Shown here piece after piece: positions 42,201-49,013 of a DNA stretch of 64,000 bases (position 1 is the stretch's first letter; every line of letters starts with the position of its first letter). The position numbers and the translations under genes are program-made. The notes below the pieces were generated by a model. That model was not told the DNA's origin and did not search any database. It saw nothing but the letters and a program-made list of their open reading frames with translations. This stretch comes from Brasilonema sp. UFV-L1 (GTDB taxonomy: Bacteria > Cyanobacteriota > Cyanobacteriia > Cyanobacteriales > Nostocaceae): the NCBI RefSeq assembly GCF_012912105.1, contig NZ_QMEA01000010.1:1-64000 (forward strand), read 5' to 3'.

Positions 42201-43652
42201 AAAGTCAAGTCGCAAGGTAACAACGACATCGATATGTTTGGAAAATCGGGCAATAGCATTCTTTATCAACTTCTGAAATTGCTCTCGTTCCTCATCACTC
42301 TTACATAAGGTTATCAACTCTTCAAATTGGTCAATTGGCAATAATAATTGAGTTTTGGGATAAGTCTTACACCTGTTTTCAATAATAGTTGCTAAGGCGT
42401 ATTCATCTTTTGCGAATTCTTCAGCAGTGATTTCAGTTGCAATTGGTGAACACACTTGTGCTAAGGCTTGCAAAGGATTTTCCCCTGGTCGCATCGGTTG
42501 TAAAATCTGAAATTGATACTCCTGGGAATGACGCAAGCGCGGTAACAAACCAGCTTTCATTAAGCTAGATTTTCCTGTTCCAGAAGCACCCAATACGACT
42601 GTCAAAGCTTGCTGTTCAGAAACGACATGCTGATAAAGTTGTTTGATGAGATTTTCCCTACCAAAAAACAAGTTGCTATCTTTTTCGTCGTAAGATTTCA
42701 ATCCTCGGTACGGATTATTTTCTGGAATCAGTGGTGGTGCATCTTCTAATTTGTCTCGGTCAAACTCAAGTAATAAGAAAATGAATTCTCCTTTATCATG
42801 TTTTCTCAAGGGACACAAACCTGGAGTTTGTCTTTTGTAATGATTGTTTGTCTGAATTTCTACTCTGTCCCTGAGATATGAGTAAAGTTCGGTTGCTGTG
42901 ATGATACCATCTTTATTTAAGTCAGCACTTTCTTCTGTGTCTCCCCGTAGGGCATCAAAAAGAGCTTTGGCAAACGGAGAGTGAATCTCGTTTCCATCCT
43001 GTACTTTTCCGCGCTGTCCTAGGGAATCCAAAGCTTTTTGGTCATCAGCTGCTGAGGTAATGACTTGCCAAGCGCGATCGCAGATAAAGCGATCATATCG
43101 TTCTTTATAAACCTTGAGTCGAGGTACAACATCTCGCTTAAGACTCGCCCAACGAAACGCACCAGCAAAGCAGCAATCTAGAATTGCTAACATATGCCGA
43201 CACGGAAGTGCATTAAGAGCATCATGTAAATCCTGCATCGGCAAATAGGTGCTGCTATCTTCTAATTTAGCATCTTGAGGAATCAGGTAACCGACTGGTC
43301 CTTCTTGATTTTCTAAAGCATCTAAGGCGATTCCATGTCCAGCAAAGTAGAAAAGAACGCGGTCATTTTCCATAATCTTCACTGTTTCTTTGTCAAAAGC
43401 TATTTGTCCTTTTTTGAAATTTTCAATTAACTGATTCAGCTTGTTAAGATTAGCTCTTTCATTCAAAATTAATTGAACTTCATACTGATTTTGTATTTGA
43501 TATTTATCTTTCAGTTTTCTATGTTGTTCTTGAATAATATGAGCAAGTTTATGGGCATCTGGAACCGCTGTTGATAAGGCTGGAATGCCGTTTCTATAGT
43601 TATTGATACCAACAATAACTGCAAGATTTCGGTTAAACTTATATTGAGACAT
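39270..43652 (-). CDS. Caspase-like protease fused to EF-hand, STAND-type NTPase and WD40 repeats
   Basis: 1460 residues, no signal peptide. The caspase (C14) domain spans about 1-290: His106 in FYFAGHG and Cys161 in ILDCCFAG form the dyad. A canonical EF-hand loop follows at 244-255 (DLNKDGIITATE, ligands at 1,3,5,7,9,12). Next come NPYRGLKSYDEKD, then an NTPase with Walker A GASGTGKS (355-362) and Walker B LLLPIDQFEEL (Asp441). A coiled region precedes about 13 WD40 repeats (about 832-1410). The tail ELLVRGCEWVGDYL is typical of cyanobacterial WD40 NTPases. Such STAND proteins act as ligand-triggered switches (family knowledge). It lies 90 nt downstream of a second caspase gene on the same strand and has its own ribosome site (AAGGAAAG). 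Confidence 0.92.
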   Translation of the reverse strand: MSQYKFNRNLAVIVGINNYRNGIPALSTAVPDAHKLAHIIQEQHRKLKDKYQIQNQYEVQLILNERANLNKLNQLIENFKKGQIAFDKETVKIMENDRVLFYFAGHGIALDALENQEGPVGYLIPQDAKLEDSSTYLPMQDLHDALNALPCRHMLAILDCCFAGAFRWASLKRDVVPRLKVYKERYDRFICDRAWQVITSAADDQKALDSLGQRGKVQDGNEIHSPFAKALFDALRGDTEESADLNKDGIITATELYSYLRDRVEIQTNNHYKRQTPGLCPLRKHDKGEFIFLLLEFDRDKLEDAPPLIPENNPYRGLKSYDEKDSNLFFGRENLIKQLYQHVVSEQQALTVVLGASGTGKSSLMKAGLLPRLRHSQEYQFQILQPMRPGENPLQALAQVCSPIATEITAEEFAKDEYALATIIENRCKTYPKTQLLLPIDQFEELITLCKSDEEREQFQKLIKNAIARFSKHIDVVVTLRLDFEAQFQNSVLKDFWNDARFVVPPMSQDELREAIEKPASEKVVYFEPPNLVDDLINEVVQMPGALPLLSFTLSELYLKYLGDRTKDNRALTKNDYEDLGRVVGSLTKRANQEYDRLVEEDSAYLVEEDSAYEDTVRRVMLRMISLQGGELARRQVPKSELVYPDKDETERVNTLIQRFSEARLIVEGSNPQGEPYVEPAHDALVQGWDKMLKWKKDEEENLILQQRLTPAANDWHKEERPESYLWNTNPRLDLLQEVIQNSEDNWLNQLEMEFVKSSIVKRDEEDIKEKKQIIRILYRAAEALLAANQQLEALVEVVKAGKELKKLQLKYLFWKDAELCAQVRRTLQKTMYGVKERNRLKIPNGGDKVVFSPNGQLLATIQLDGTVGLWDRSGKQMPGFKPFNVEGQVWSVTFSPDSQQLITVSTDEVTKWWNLNGQKIKELKQPGIINQVMIGSNGRLIIFSDNKLRDLESGSQLAEFPDNGIGYDTFSPDGKLIATGVAGDTISIWNVDSKKKIVEINNFPFFNSNIPVRISFSPDSKFIAAAGYQDDTVYLWDLKGNQLAKFKAYQGGIIDISFSPDGKQLATVGIDDTMRIWQDLEGKQLIELQGHQDQDCYVTHISVSSDSELLAASQSEGILHLWNLRKRQQLEFPQQFSDISELHFAPDSHLLAVSESNGTIHLLDLENKQELTRFIVERADVDQFGTFVHQNYGRLSQGISFSRDGHWVAIGGDNNITVRSCYGQEIVTFPEDFSPKEEGDIVPNWVQATAFAPSGNLLATGGIGGRIRLWNWKERQQILPNPIEANTTQTLSFVFSPEGNLLATAGLDGSTGVVRLWNLSGKKLAEFKDHQGTVSQVIFSPDGSLLATAGLDGTARLWDLSGQQLAEFKGLDWVESMAFSPDTKQLVTVGFTYGTDDSPGLWQAALWQIEDLDELLVRGCEWVGDYLKNNPNVDESDRHLCDNIPVPSTNNSEQTLSAQ
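41814..41861. repeat. 24-bp perfect tandem duplication in the caspase-WD40 gene
   Basis: Two adjacent identical 24-bp copies (41814-41837 and 41838-41861) add eight residues, giving VEEDSAYLVEEDSAY in the helical part after the NTPase. In-frame and exact, so recent. Confidence 0.9.
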
Positions 43653-43679
43653 AAATAACTTTCCTTTACGTAAATGTAG

Positions 43680-43710
43680 GGTGCGTTATGGATATTTGTC
43701 CTAACGCACC
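43680..43710. repeat. Hairpin between the two caspase genes
   Basis: GGTGCGTTA (43680-43688) pairs perfectly with TAACGCACC (43702-43710), loop 13 nt. This is a widespread cyanobacterial palindrome type. In the direction of transcription it follows the caspase-lipase stop codon and precedes the caspase-NTPase start, with no T-run, so it may stabilise or process a joint mRNA rather than end it. Confidence 0.55.
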
Positions 43711-43742
43711 AAAGTCTCTGGCTACTTTTGCTTTTTTGCGAT

Positions 43743-46700
43743 TTATTTCTCTTGTCCCAAAACTGCAATCAAAGCCTTTAATCCTTCTGGGTGATTAAAA
43801 TAGGTCAAATGGTCGCAAGCCACTTCTTGAATTTGAGGAGAAAGTACACGTCCATCTGTGATATTCTTAATACTATGTACAGTGACAGCAATATCATTTG
43901 CCTGTCCGAAGAAAGGCAAACCAACGACTTGACCAAACAAGCTTTGCATGAGTCGTTCTAGCAAACTGGATTTATCTCTTTGTTGCTGCATGGCTGCAGG
44001 AATAATTGATGTGTTACCAGCAATAATCGAGTAAGGAATACCAGGGTCATCACTCTGTGCTAAAGTCTTAAGAAAATCAGAGTTTGGCTTCATCTGGTCT
44101 AGTGTTACATCAACAGCTTCTATTGCACTGATTAAACTCCCCAACACTTTCACAGGCCAAGCGACTGTAGTGAGGCTATTAAGTCCAATACCTAAAGCCA
44201 GTGTCGCCCAATCTTGAACAGTAGACCAAGGAGAACCACCATTTGGTGTCCCTAACATCATCAGGTGTTGGACAACTTGGTTTCCTGCTTCTCGCTCAAT
44301 GAACCAACGGGAAATCAGTCCTCCCATACTATGAGCTATAATGTGTAGAAATTTACCGTGGTTTGCTCCCAAACCCACTGCAGCCAGTCGTTTTTTCAAA
44401 TTCCGAGCATTTTCTTCGATTGAAGTGTTAATGTTCTCGTAGTCAAATGTGAGAACTAAGTCGTAGAACTGGCTGATAGAACATGCTTGTCCATCCACTC
44501 CAATGATGGGCTGATGAATGCCGGAAACTAAATTTTTGGTATCGCCAATCATCCCGTGAGTGCAGAGGACTATCCGCTTTGCTTGCGCTACCAATTGTTT
44601 AATTTGTGTTTCATCAGTCTCGTATTTAACTGATTTGTCATCGCCAACAGAAGCCACTCTTAGTAACGGATATTGATCTTCCAACCCTAACTTCTCGCTG
44701 ATGACTTTTTGAAATAGAATGCGAATAGATCCGTGCAAGCTACGACGACCTTGACTCACAGGTTTTGCTAATCTTTGTAACTCAATTTCAGTCTTACCCT
44801 CTTGAGTTGTTTTTCCTATACCTAAGGGGACGAAAAACTCACCGTTGTAAGCAACAGGCAAAAGGTGTTCATCTTTACCTAAGCTTGTGTCAAGCAACAA
44901 TTTTAAAGGCGCATCTGGAGTCACAACAGTGTAGTTTTGCACATTGTCAAGTTCCAGTACACTTAATCCTGGATCTGTACCTCGACTGTTAGTAAATTGA
45001 AAGGTTTGGATAACTTCAGGATTTTCTCGGAAGATAGGTGGCAAAATCTTATTGCCCAAATCCCTACTTGTCTGTGGTACTGTTGTTAAACGAAAGTTAG
45101 CTTGTAAGCTGGGATGCGGCTGCAATTTGACACCAGCCCCTAACTCTTTGTATTTTGTGGGAGAAACTGAGGTAGCATCTAAGGTGCGAACAGTGGTAAT
45201 TGCGACTTCTTGTGCGTACCAATCGTCAAATCTTCCCTTGGTTCTGGGTTTGATATCACGCTGTTGAACCCGATTCATTAAACGATCCAGCGTACCTTGA
45301 TTCGGGGATGGTAAATCTCTTTTCGGAGGTCGAGGAACGTCAAGTGCTTCCTGAGTGATTAACTGGGCGTCAAATTCAGCGCTACTGACAATTAGCTTAA
45401 TAATGTCTTTGTACTCGGTTATTCCCTGTTTCCATAACTCGTCTGACACTTCGAGTTGTAGATATTCCCCATCCAAAGCCCAAGCTTCTTCGCCTGGTTC
45501 TAACTTGATACTACCTGTTTCAAAAAAGGGAGCGCTAACAGCGTAAAGGTCTGTAAGATCGACCAAAGCACAGTAAAGTGGCTTCTTACTATTATTAATC
45601 AGTTTGAGCCGAAAAGCTGGAGGTTGCCACTCATTGTCCCTGTACTTGTACTCCAAACGCATCTGATTAGATTGAGAGATATCCTTATCTTCAAACAAAA
45701 GTTGCATCTGGATATGACCAGGTTGAATCTGACTAGTCGCAGGGCTTGAGAGTTCAGCAATCGTCGTCCAACGGGCTATATGTTCTAAGCGTTGAATTGC
45801 TTTTTTTGCATTCTGTGGTGTGTAACCATCAATTTGACTCACCAAAGGTCGATCATCTGCAGGTCGAGCAATCAAATACTGCTGATGATGACATAATAGG
45901 CGAAACTGTGCTTGAGTGAGTTCCTGTTCTTCTCGGACATAAGGCGAGGGTTTGTTGTGAAAACCTGCTGACTGCAAAGCTTGGCGTGCCAAATTCACAC
46001 CCGCTTCATCTCCCTCAAAGTAAACTCCTAAAGGCGGCAATGGTAAACTGGTGACAACGGCTTTGAAGGTGCTTTCAAAAGTCAAGTTTTCAACAGCGCT
46101 GATTTTAACCTTACTCAGCGATGGTAATACCTGTGTGACTTCAGCTTCACCAACAGACTGAGATGGATCTTGCAAGTCTTCGGTATTGGTGTCTATCGGG
46201 AACAGTTCTAGTAAAGTCGTTTCGTCACCAGAAGCACTTTTGATTCCGTGAACAGCACCACCATCAATCACCCAGCCATAATTCTTGTCATAACTGACAG
46301 TGAAGTAGGGGGTATGTTCGGCGATCGCCCCATCAAGGAAAAATCGGTTTTCATCCTCTGCATGAGTCAATTCAAACTGAGGGGATTGAGTTGTCACCTT
46401 GCTGCGGACTAAAGCATTGGCTTGCTTAAATAAGTCTCGATAAGTTAACTTACCATTATTTCGCAATGTTTCCAACAAAAAATAGGAAAAAGCTCCCCGT
46501 TGTTGACCGTCTCCATTGTATTCCTTAGCTTCTTCACTATCTCGACAAGCCCCAAAAAGAATATGACGACCTTTGGGTATGTTCCAACCAGTGGGGGATT
46601 CTTCCAGACTACGGGACGCAGACAGTTGTTCTAAATCTTCGAGTGAAAAAATAAAGCTATCAAGTGGTCGCTTACGCTTGTCTGTGGGAACGCGGCGTAT

Positions 46701-47183
46701 CCCTGTTTCTTGTAGCAGGTTTCTTGTGCCAGAACCAGAATGACAACAATCCAGGATAATAGTAATTTTAGGATCTTTCGTTGCAACTTCAGCAATCAAT
46801 TTCGCCAATTCTTTATCTGCTAAATCCCAGCCTCCTGGAGAGCGACTGTCGTAACAAACCAAAGTTTCATCAAGTCGGTCTGATTCTAAGTGCCAAAATT
46901 CCTGTGGTGTTGGTTCTTGAGAACCATGACCGCTGTAATAGAAGAGAACGATATCATGACTCTGTGCCTGACATAAATGTTGTCGGAATCCATCAATAAT
47001 TGCTTGACGAGTTGCATCTTGGTTTAAGAGTGTGCGTATATGAAGCTCATATCCATCAATAGCAACCCGTCCTTCCAGATACTCTTTGATAGCCATAATG
47101 TCATTGACACAACCATTTAACGAAGAGACTGGGCTCAGGTATTTATCAATGCCAATCAGCAGCGCATAGATGTTACGAGTCAT
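43743..47183 (-). CDS. Caspase-like protease fused to an alpha/beta-hydrolase (lipase-like) domain
   Basis: 1146 residues, no signal peptide. The N-terminal caspase domain (about 1-285) has His86 in FYYSGHGSQ and Cys147 in ILDCCHSGSG, with a basic stretch (RRVPTDKRKRPL) that could be a processing site. A middle region (about 290-860) starts with a small beta-domain found in cyanobacterial caspases (YGWVIDGGAVHGI) and includes an accessory domain of unknown type. The C-terminal part (about 865-1146) is a hydrolase: oxyanion segment RIVLCTHGMIGDT, nucleophile Ser952 in IIAHSMGGLISRWF (A-H-S-M-G), MLGTPNGGSPWS, and a likely catalytic His near CDHLTYFNHPEG. It probably acts on lipids or esters. 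It is the first gene of the caspase pair. Confidence 0.88.
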   Translation of the reverse strand: MTRNIYALLIGIDKYLSPVSSLNGCVNDIMAIKEYLEGRVAIDGYELHIRTLLNQDATRQAIIDGFRQHLCQAQSHDIVLFYYSGHGSQEPTPQEFWHLESDRLDETLVCYDSRSPGGWDLADKELAKLIAEVATKDPKITIILDCCHSGSGTRNLLQETGIRRVPTDKRKRPLDSFIFSLEDLEQLSASRSLEESPTGWNIPKGRHILFGACRDSEEAKEYNGDGQQRGAFSYFLLETLRNNGKLTYRDLFKQANALVRSKVTTQSPQFELTHAEDENRFFLDGAIAEHTPYFTVSYDKNYGWVIDGGAVHGIKSASGDETTLLELFPIDTNTEDLQDPSQSVGEAEVTQVLPSLSKVKISAVENLTFESTFKAVVTSLPLPPLGVYFEGDEAGVNLARQALQSAGFHNKPSPYVREEQELTQAQFRLLCHHQQYLIARPADDRPLVSQIDGYTPQNAKKAIQRLEHIARWTTIAELSSPATSQIQPGHIQMQLLFEDKDISQSNQMRLEYKYRDNEWQPPAFRLKLINNSKKPLYCALVDLTDLYAVSAPFFETGSIKLEPGEEAWALDGEYLQLEVSDELWKQGITEYKDIIKLIVSSAEFDAQLITQEALDVPRPPKRDLPSPNQGTLDRLMNRVQQRDIKPRTKGRFDDWYAQEVAITTVRTLDATSVSPTKYKELGAGVKLQPHPSLQANFRLTTVPQTSRDLGNKILPPIFRENPEVIQTFQFTNSRGTDPGLSVLELDNVQNYTVVTPDAPLKLLLDTSLGKDEHLLPVAYNGEFFVPLGIGKTTQEGKTEIELQRLAKPVSQGRRSLHGSIRILFQKVISEKLGLEDQYPLLRVASVGDDKSVKYETDETQIKQLVAQAKRIVLCTHGMIGDTKNLVSGIHQPIIGVDGQACSISQFYDLVLTFDYENINTSIEENARNLKKRLAAVGLGANHGKFLHIIAHSMGGLISRWFIEREAGNQVVQHLMMLGTPNGGSPWSTVQDWATLALGIGLNSLTTVAWPVKVLGSLISAIEAVDVTLDQMKPNSDFLKTLAQSDDPGIPYSIIAGNTSIIPAAMQQQRDKSSLLERLMQSLFGQVVGLPFFGQANDIAVTVHSIKNITDGRVLSPQIQEVACDHLTYFNHPEGLKALIAVLGQEK

Positions 47184-47397
47184 GCCTATATTACCTTGGT
47201 TACTCCTTTTTGGTAGAGGAGAGCAATGGCTAAATCCTCCATATTTATATAGGCTGCATTGAAGTTAACTTATGCACTCTTCCACTTCTGATACAATTCG
47301 TCAGAATCATCCCCTGCGCCGGAGACGCTGTGCGGATGACTCCTGACGAGTGACTACTTATGCCGGTCAAAAAACAAAGATAAGTGTACGATATAAA
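47184..47397. other. Upstream region of the caspase pair
   Basis: 214 nt between the aminotransferase stop and the caspase-lipase start. An imperfect hairpin pairs CGTCAGAATCATCC (47299-47312) with GGATGACTCCTGACG (47334-47348) and may terminate the aminotransferase transcript. The caspase promoter should lie in 47184-47290. Confidence 0.45.
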
Positions 47398-48549
47398 CTA
47401 CTGCTGTTCATGCAAAACCTGTTGCAGTGCTTCTAAAAGTCGGTCAACACTTTCTTTGCGACTATTGAAACCCATGAGTCCGATGCGCCAAACTTGACCT
47501 GCAAGTTCGCCAAGACCACCTCCAATTTCGATATTATGTTCATTAAGCAACTTCCGTGCTACTGCTTTACCATCTATCCCTTGTGGAATGCGAACAGTGG
47601 TCAGAGTGGGTAAACGGAACTGTTTGTCAACGTGCAAACTCAGTCCAAAATTCTCTAACTTCTCCCAAAGATACTCTGCGTTCTTTTGATGGCGTTGCCA
47701 AGAGTTTTCTATTCCCTCTTCGGCAATCAAGCGCAGTGCTTCTCGCAGAGCATAGTATAAGTTAATCGGTGCTGTATGATGATAAGTGCGTTCTTCGCCC
47801 CAATACTTGCTTAACAACGTCATATCTAAATACCAGTTAGCCACCTTAGTTTGACGCCGATGCAATTTTTCAATGGCGCGAGGACCTAACGTCAATGGCG
47901 AAGCACCAGGAGGACAACCTAAGCCTTTTTGACTACAACTATAAGCTATATCAACTCCCCACTCATCTAAATGCAAAGGAACTCCACCTAAACTGGTGAC
48001 AGTATCTATCAATAGCAAAGAGCCAAATTCACGACACAACTCACCAACTCCTTCTAGTGGTTGACGTGCTCCTGTGGAGGTTTCTGCATGAACGAGAGCT
48101 AAAATAGCTGGACGATGAGTTTGTAGGGCAGTTCGCACTTCATCAAGCGAGAAAACTTGTCCCCAAGGTTTTGTGATGTTTCGGACATCAGCACCATATC
48201 GAGAAGCCATCTCAACAAGACGATTGCCAAAATAGCCAGCGACACCAATCAAAACGACATCTCCTGGTTCTATTGTATTGGCGATCGCCGCTTCCATTGC
48301 TGCTGATCCTGTCCCGCTGATTGCAATTGTCCACTGGTTTTTCGTTTGCCACACGTAGCGCAGAAGTGACTGAATTTCATCCATCAAGACTAAAAAAGTT
48401 GGATCAAGATGCCCAACTGGAGGAGTATTCATCGCTTCCAAAACTGTAGGGTGCGCATTTGATGGTCCCGGTCCCAACAGTAGACGAGATGGTATTGTAA
48501 GGGGTGAAAGTTGTAACCGTTCGTTGTTGTCGATAGAGAGTGTTTGCAT
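47398..48549 (-). CDS. Class V aminotransferase (alanine/serine-glyoxylate aminotransferase family)
   Basis: 383 residues, normal family length. Landmarks: LLLGPGPSNAHPTVLEAM near the N-terminus, ISGTGSAAMEAAI (cofactor phosphate binding), VHAETSTGARQPLEGVGELC, LLIDTVTSLGGVPL (Asp binding the pyridine ring) and Lys208 in YSCSQKGLGCPPG, which forms the PLP Schiff base. The family uses glyoxylate as amino acceptor; in cyanobacteria this fits detoxification of photorespiratory glyoxylate to glycine. It is a single gene; the caspase pair lies 214 nt downstream. Confidence 0.92.
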   Translation of the reverse strand: MQTLSIDNNERLQLSPLTIPSRLLLGPGPSNAHPTVLEAMNTPPVGHLDPTFLVLMDEIQSLLRYVWQTKNQWTIAISGTGSAAMEAAIANTIEPGDVVLIGVAGYFGNRLVEMASRYGADVRNITKPWGQVFSLDEVRTALQTHRPAILALVHAETSTGARQPLEGVGELCREFGSLLLIDTVTSLGGVPLHLDEWGVDIAYSCSQKGLGCPPGASPLTLGPRAIEKLHRRQTKVANWYLDMTLLSKYWGEERTYHHTAPINLYYALREALRLIAEEGIENSWQRHQKNAEYLWEKLENFGLSLHVDKQFRLPTLTTVRIPQGIDGKAVARKLLNEHNIEIGGGLGELAGQVWRIGLMGFNSRKESVDRLLEALQQVLHEQQ

Positions 48550-49013
48550 GATTATTTTTTTAAGGAAAATGATAATTGAAGAAGAACTCAGGAATCAGAA
48601 CGGGCTACGCCTGTTCTTTTTTGTTAATGCATAGTATGATACGTCTTTGCGGAAGACTTTACATGACTTTACAGTCATCAAGCAAGAAAGCCACCCCAAC
48701 CCAAGAGGCGAGTCCTAAACCCTCGACGGTGCAAACTGGTATTGCAAAAGTGCGAAGAATATGCATTTAGCTTTGGTCAAAAATTTTCATTCATCTTGCA
48801 AGTATGCAACGCCCCTTTTTTAAAGTTAACGTAAGGGATATTACATTAACTGACTTTATCAGCTTTTGAATCGATAATTACGAAGCACCCGGAATTTTAT
48901 AACCCGCAATTTGGGTTAAAAGACTTTTGAGTCTTATTTGACCTGACTTGACTTAAAATTTCGCAGATGTCTATTGCATAATGTGTGAGGAGTGTGAGAC
49001 AAAAACAATTTGC
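48550..49013. other. Intergenic region without a supported gene
   Basis: This stretch lies between two minus-strand genes, so it contains the promoter of the aminotransferase and the 3' end of the porin transcript. A 64-codon open frame at 48576 has no ribosome site and is rejected. The sRNA-like motif at 48983-48993 is listed separately. Confidence 0.45.
48983..48993 (-). ncRNA. Yfr1-like core motif in porin 3' region (uncertain)
   Basis: On the minus strand the 11-nt sequence ACTCCTCACAC occurs 21 nt after the porin stop codon, within CTCACACTCCTCACACATTA. This is the conserved unpaired core of the cyanobacterial sRNA Yfr1. The flanking stem-loop and the strong terminator expected for Yfr1 are not evident, so this may be a chance match or a porin 3' UTR element. 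Confidence 0.25.

Noticed and set aside
36196-47183. Serpin and caspases as a direct inhibitor-protease system
   Set aside because: The serpin has an export signal and the caspases do not, and two unrelated genes lie between them; kept only as a weak idea.
48576-48770. 64-codon plus-strand frame upstream of the aminotransferase
   Set aside because: Ser/Lys-rich random-looking product, no ribosome site, overlaps the promoter region of a divergent gene.
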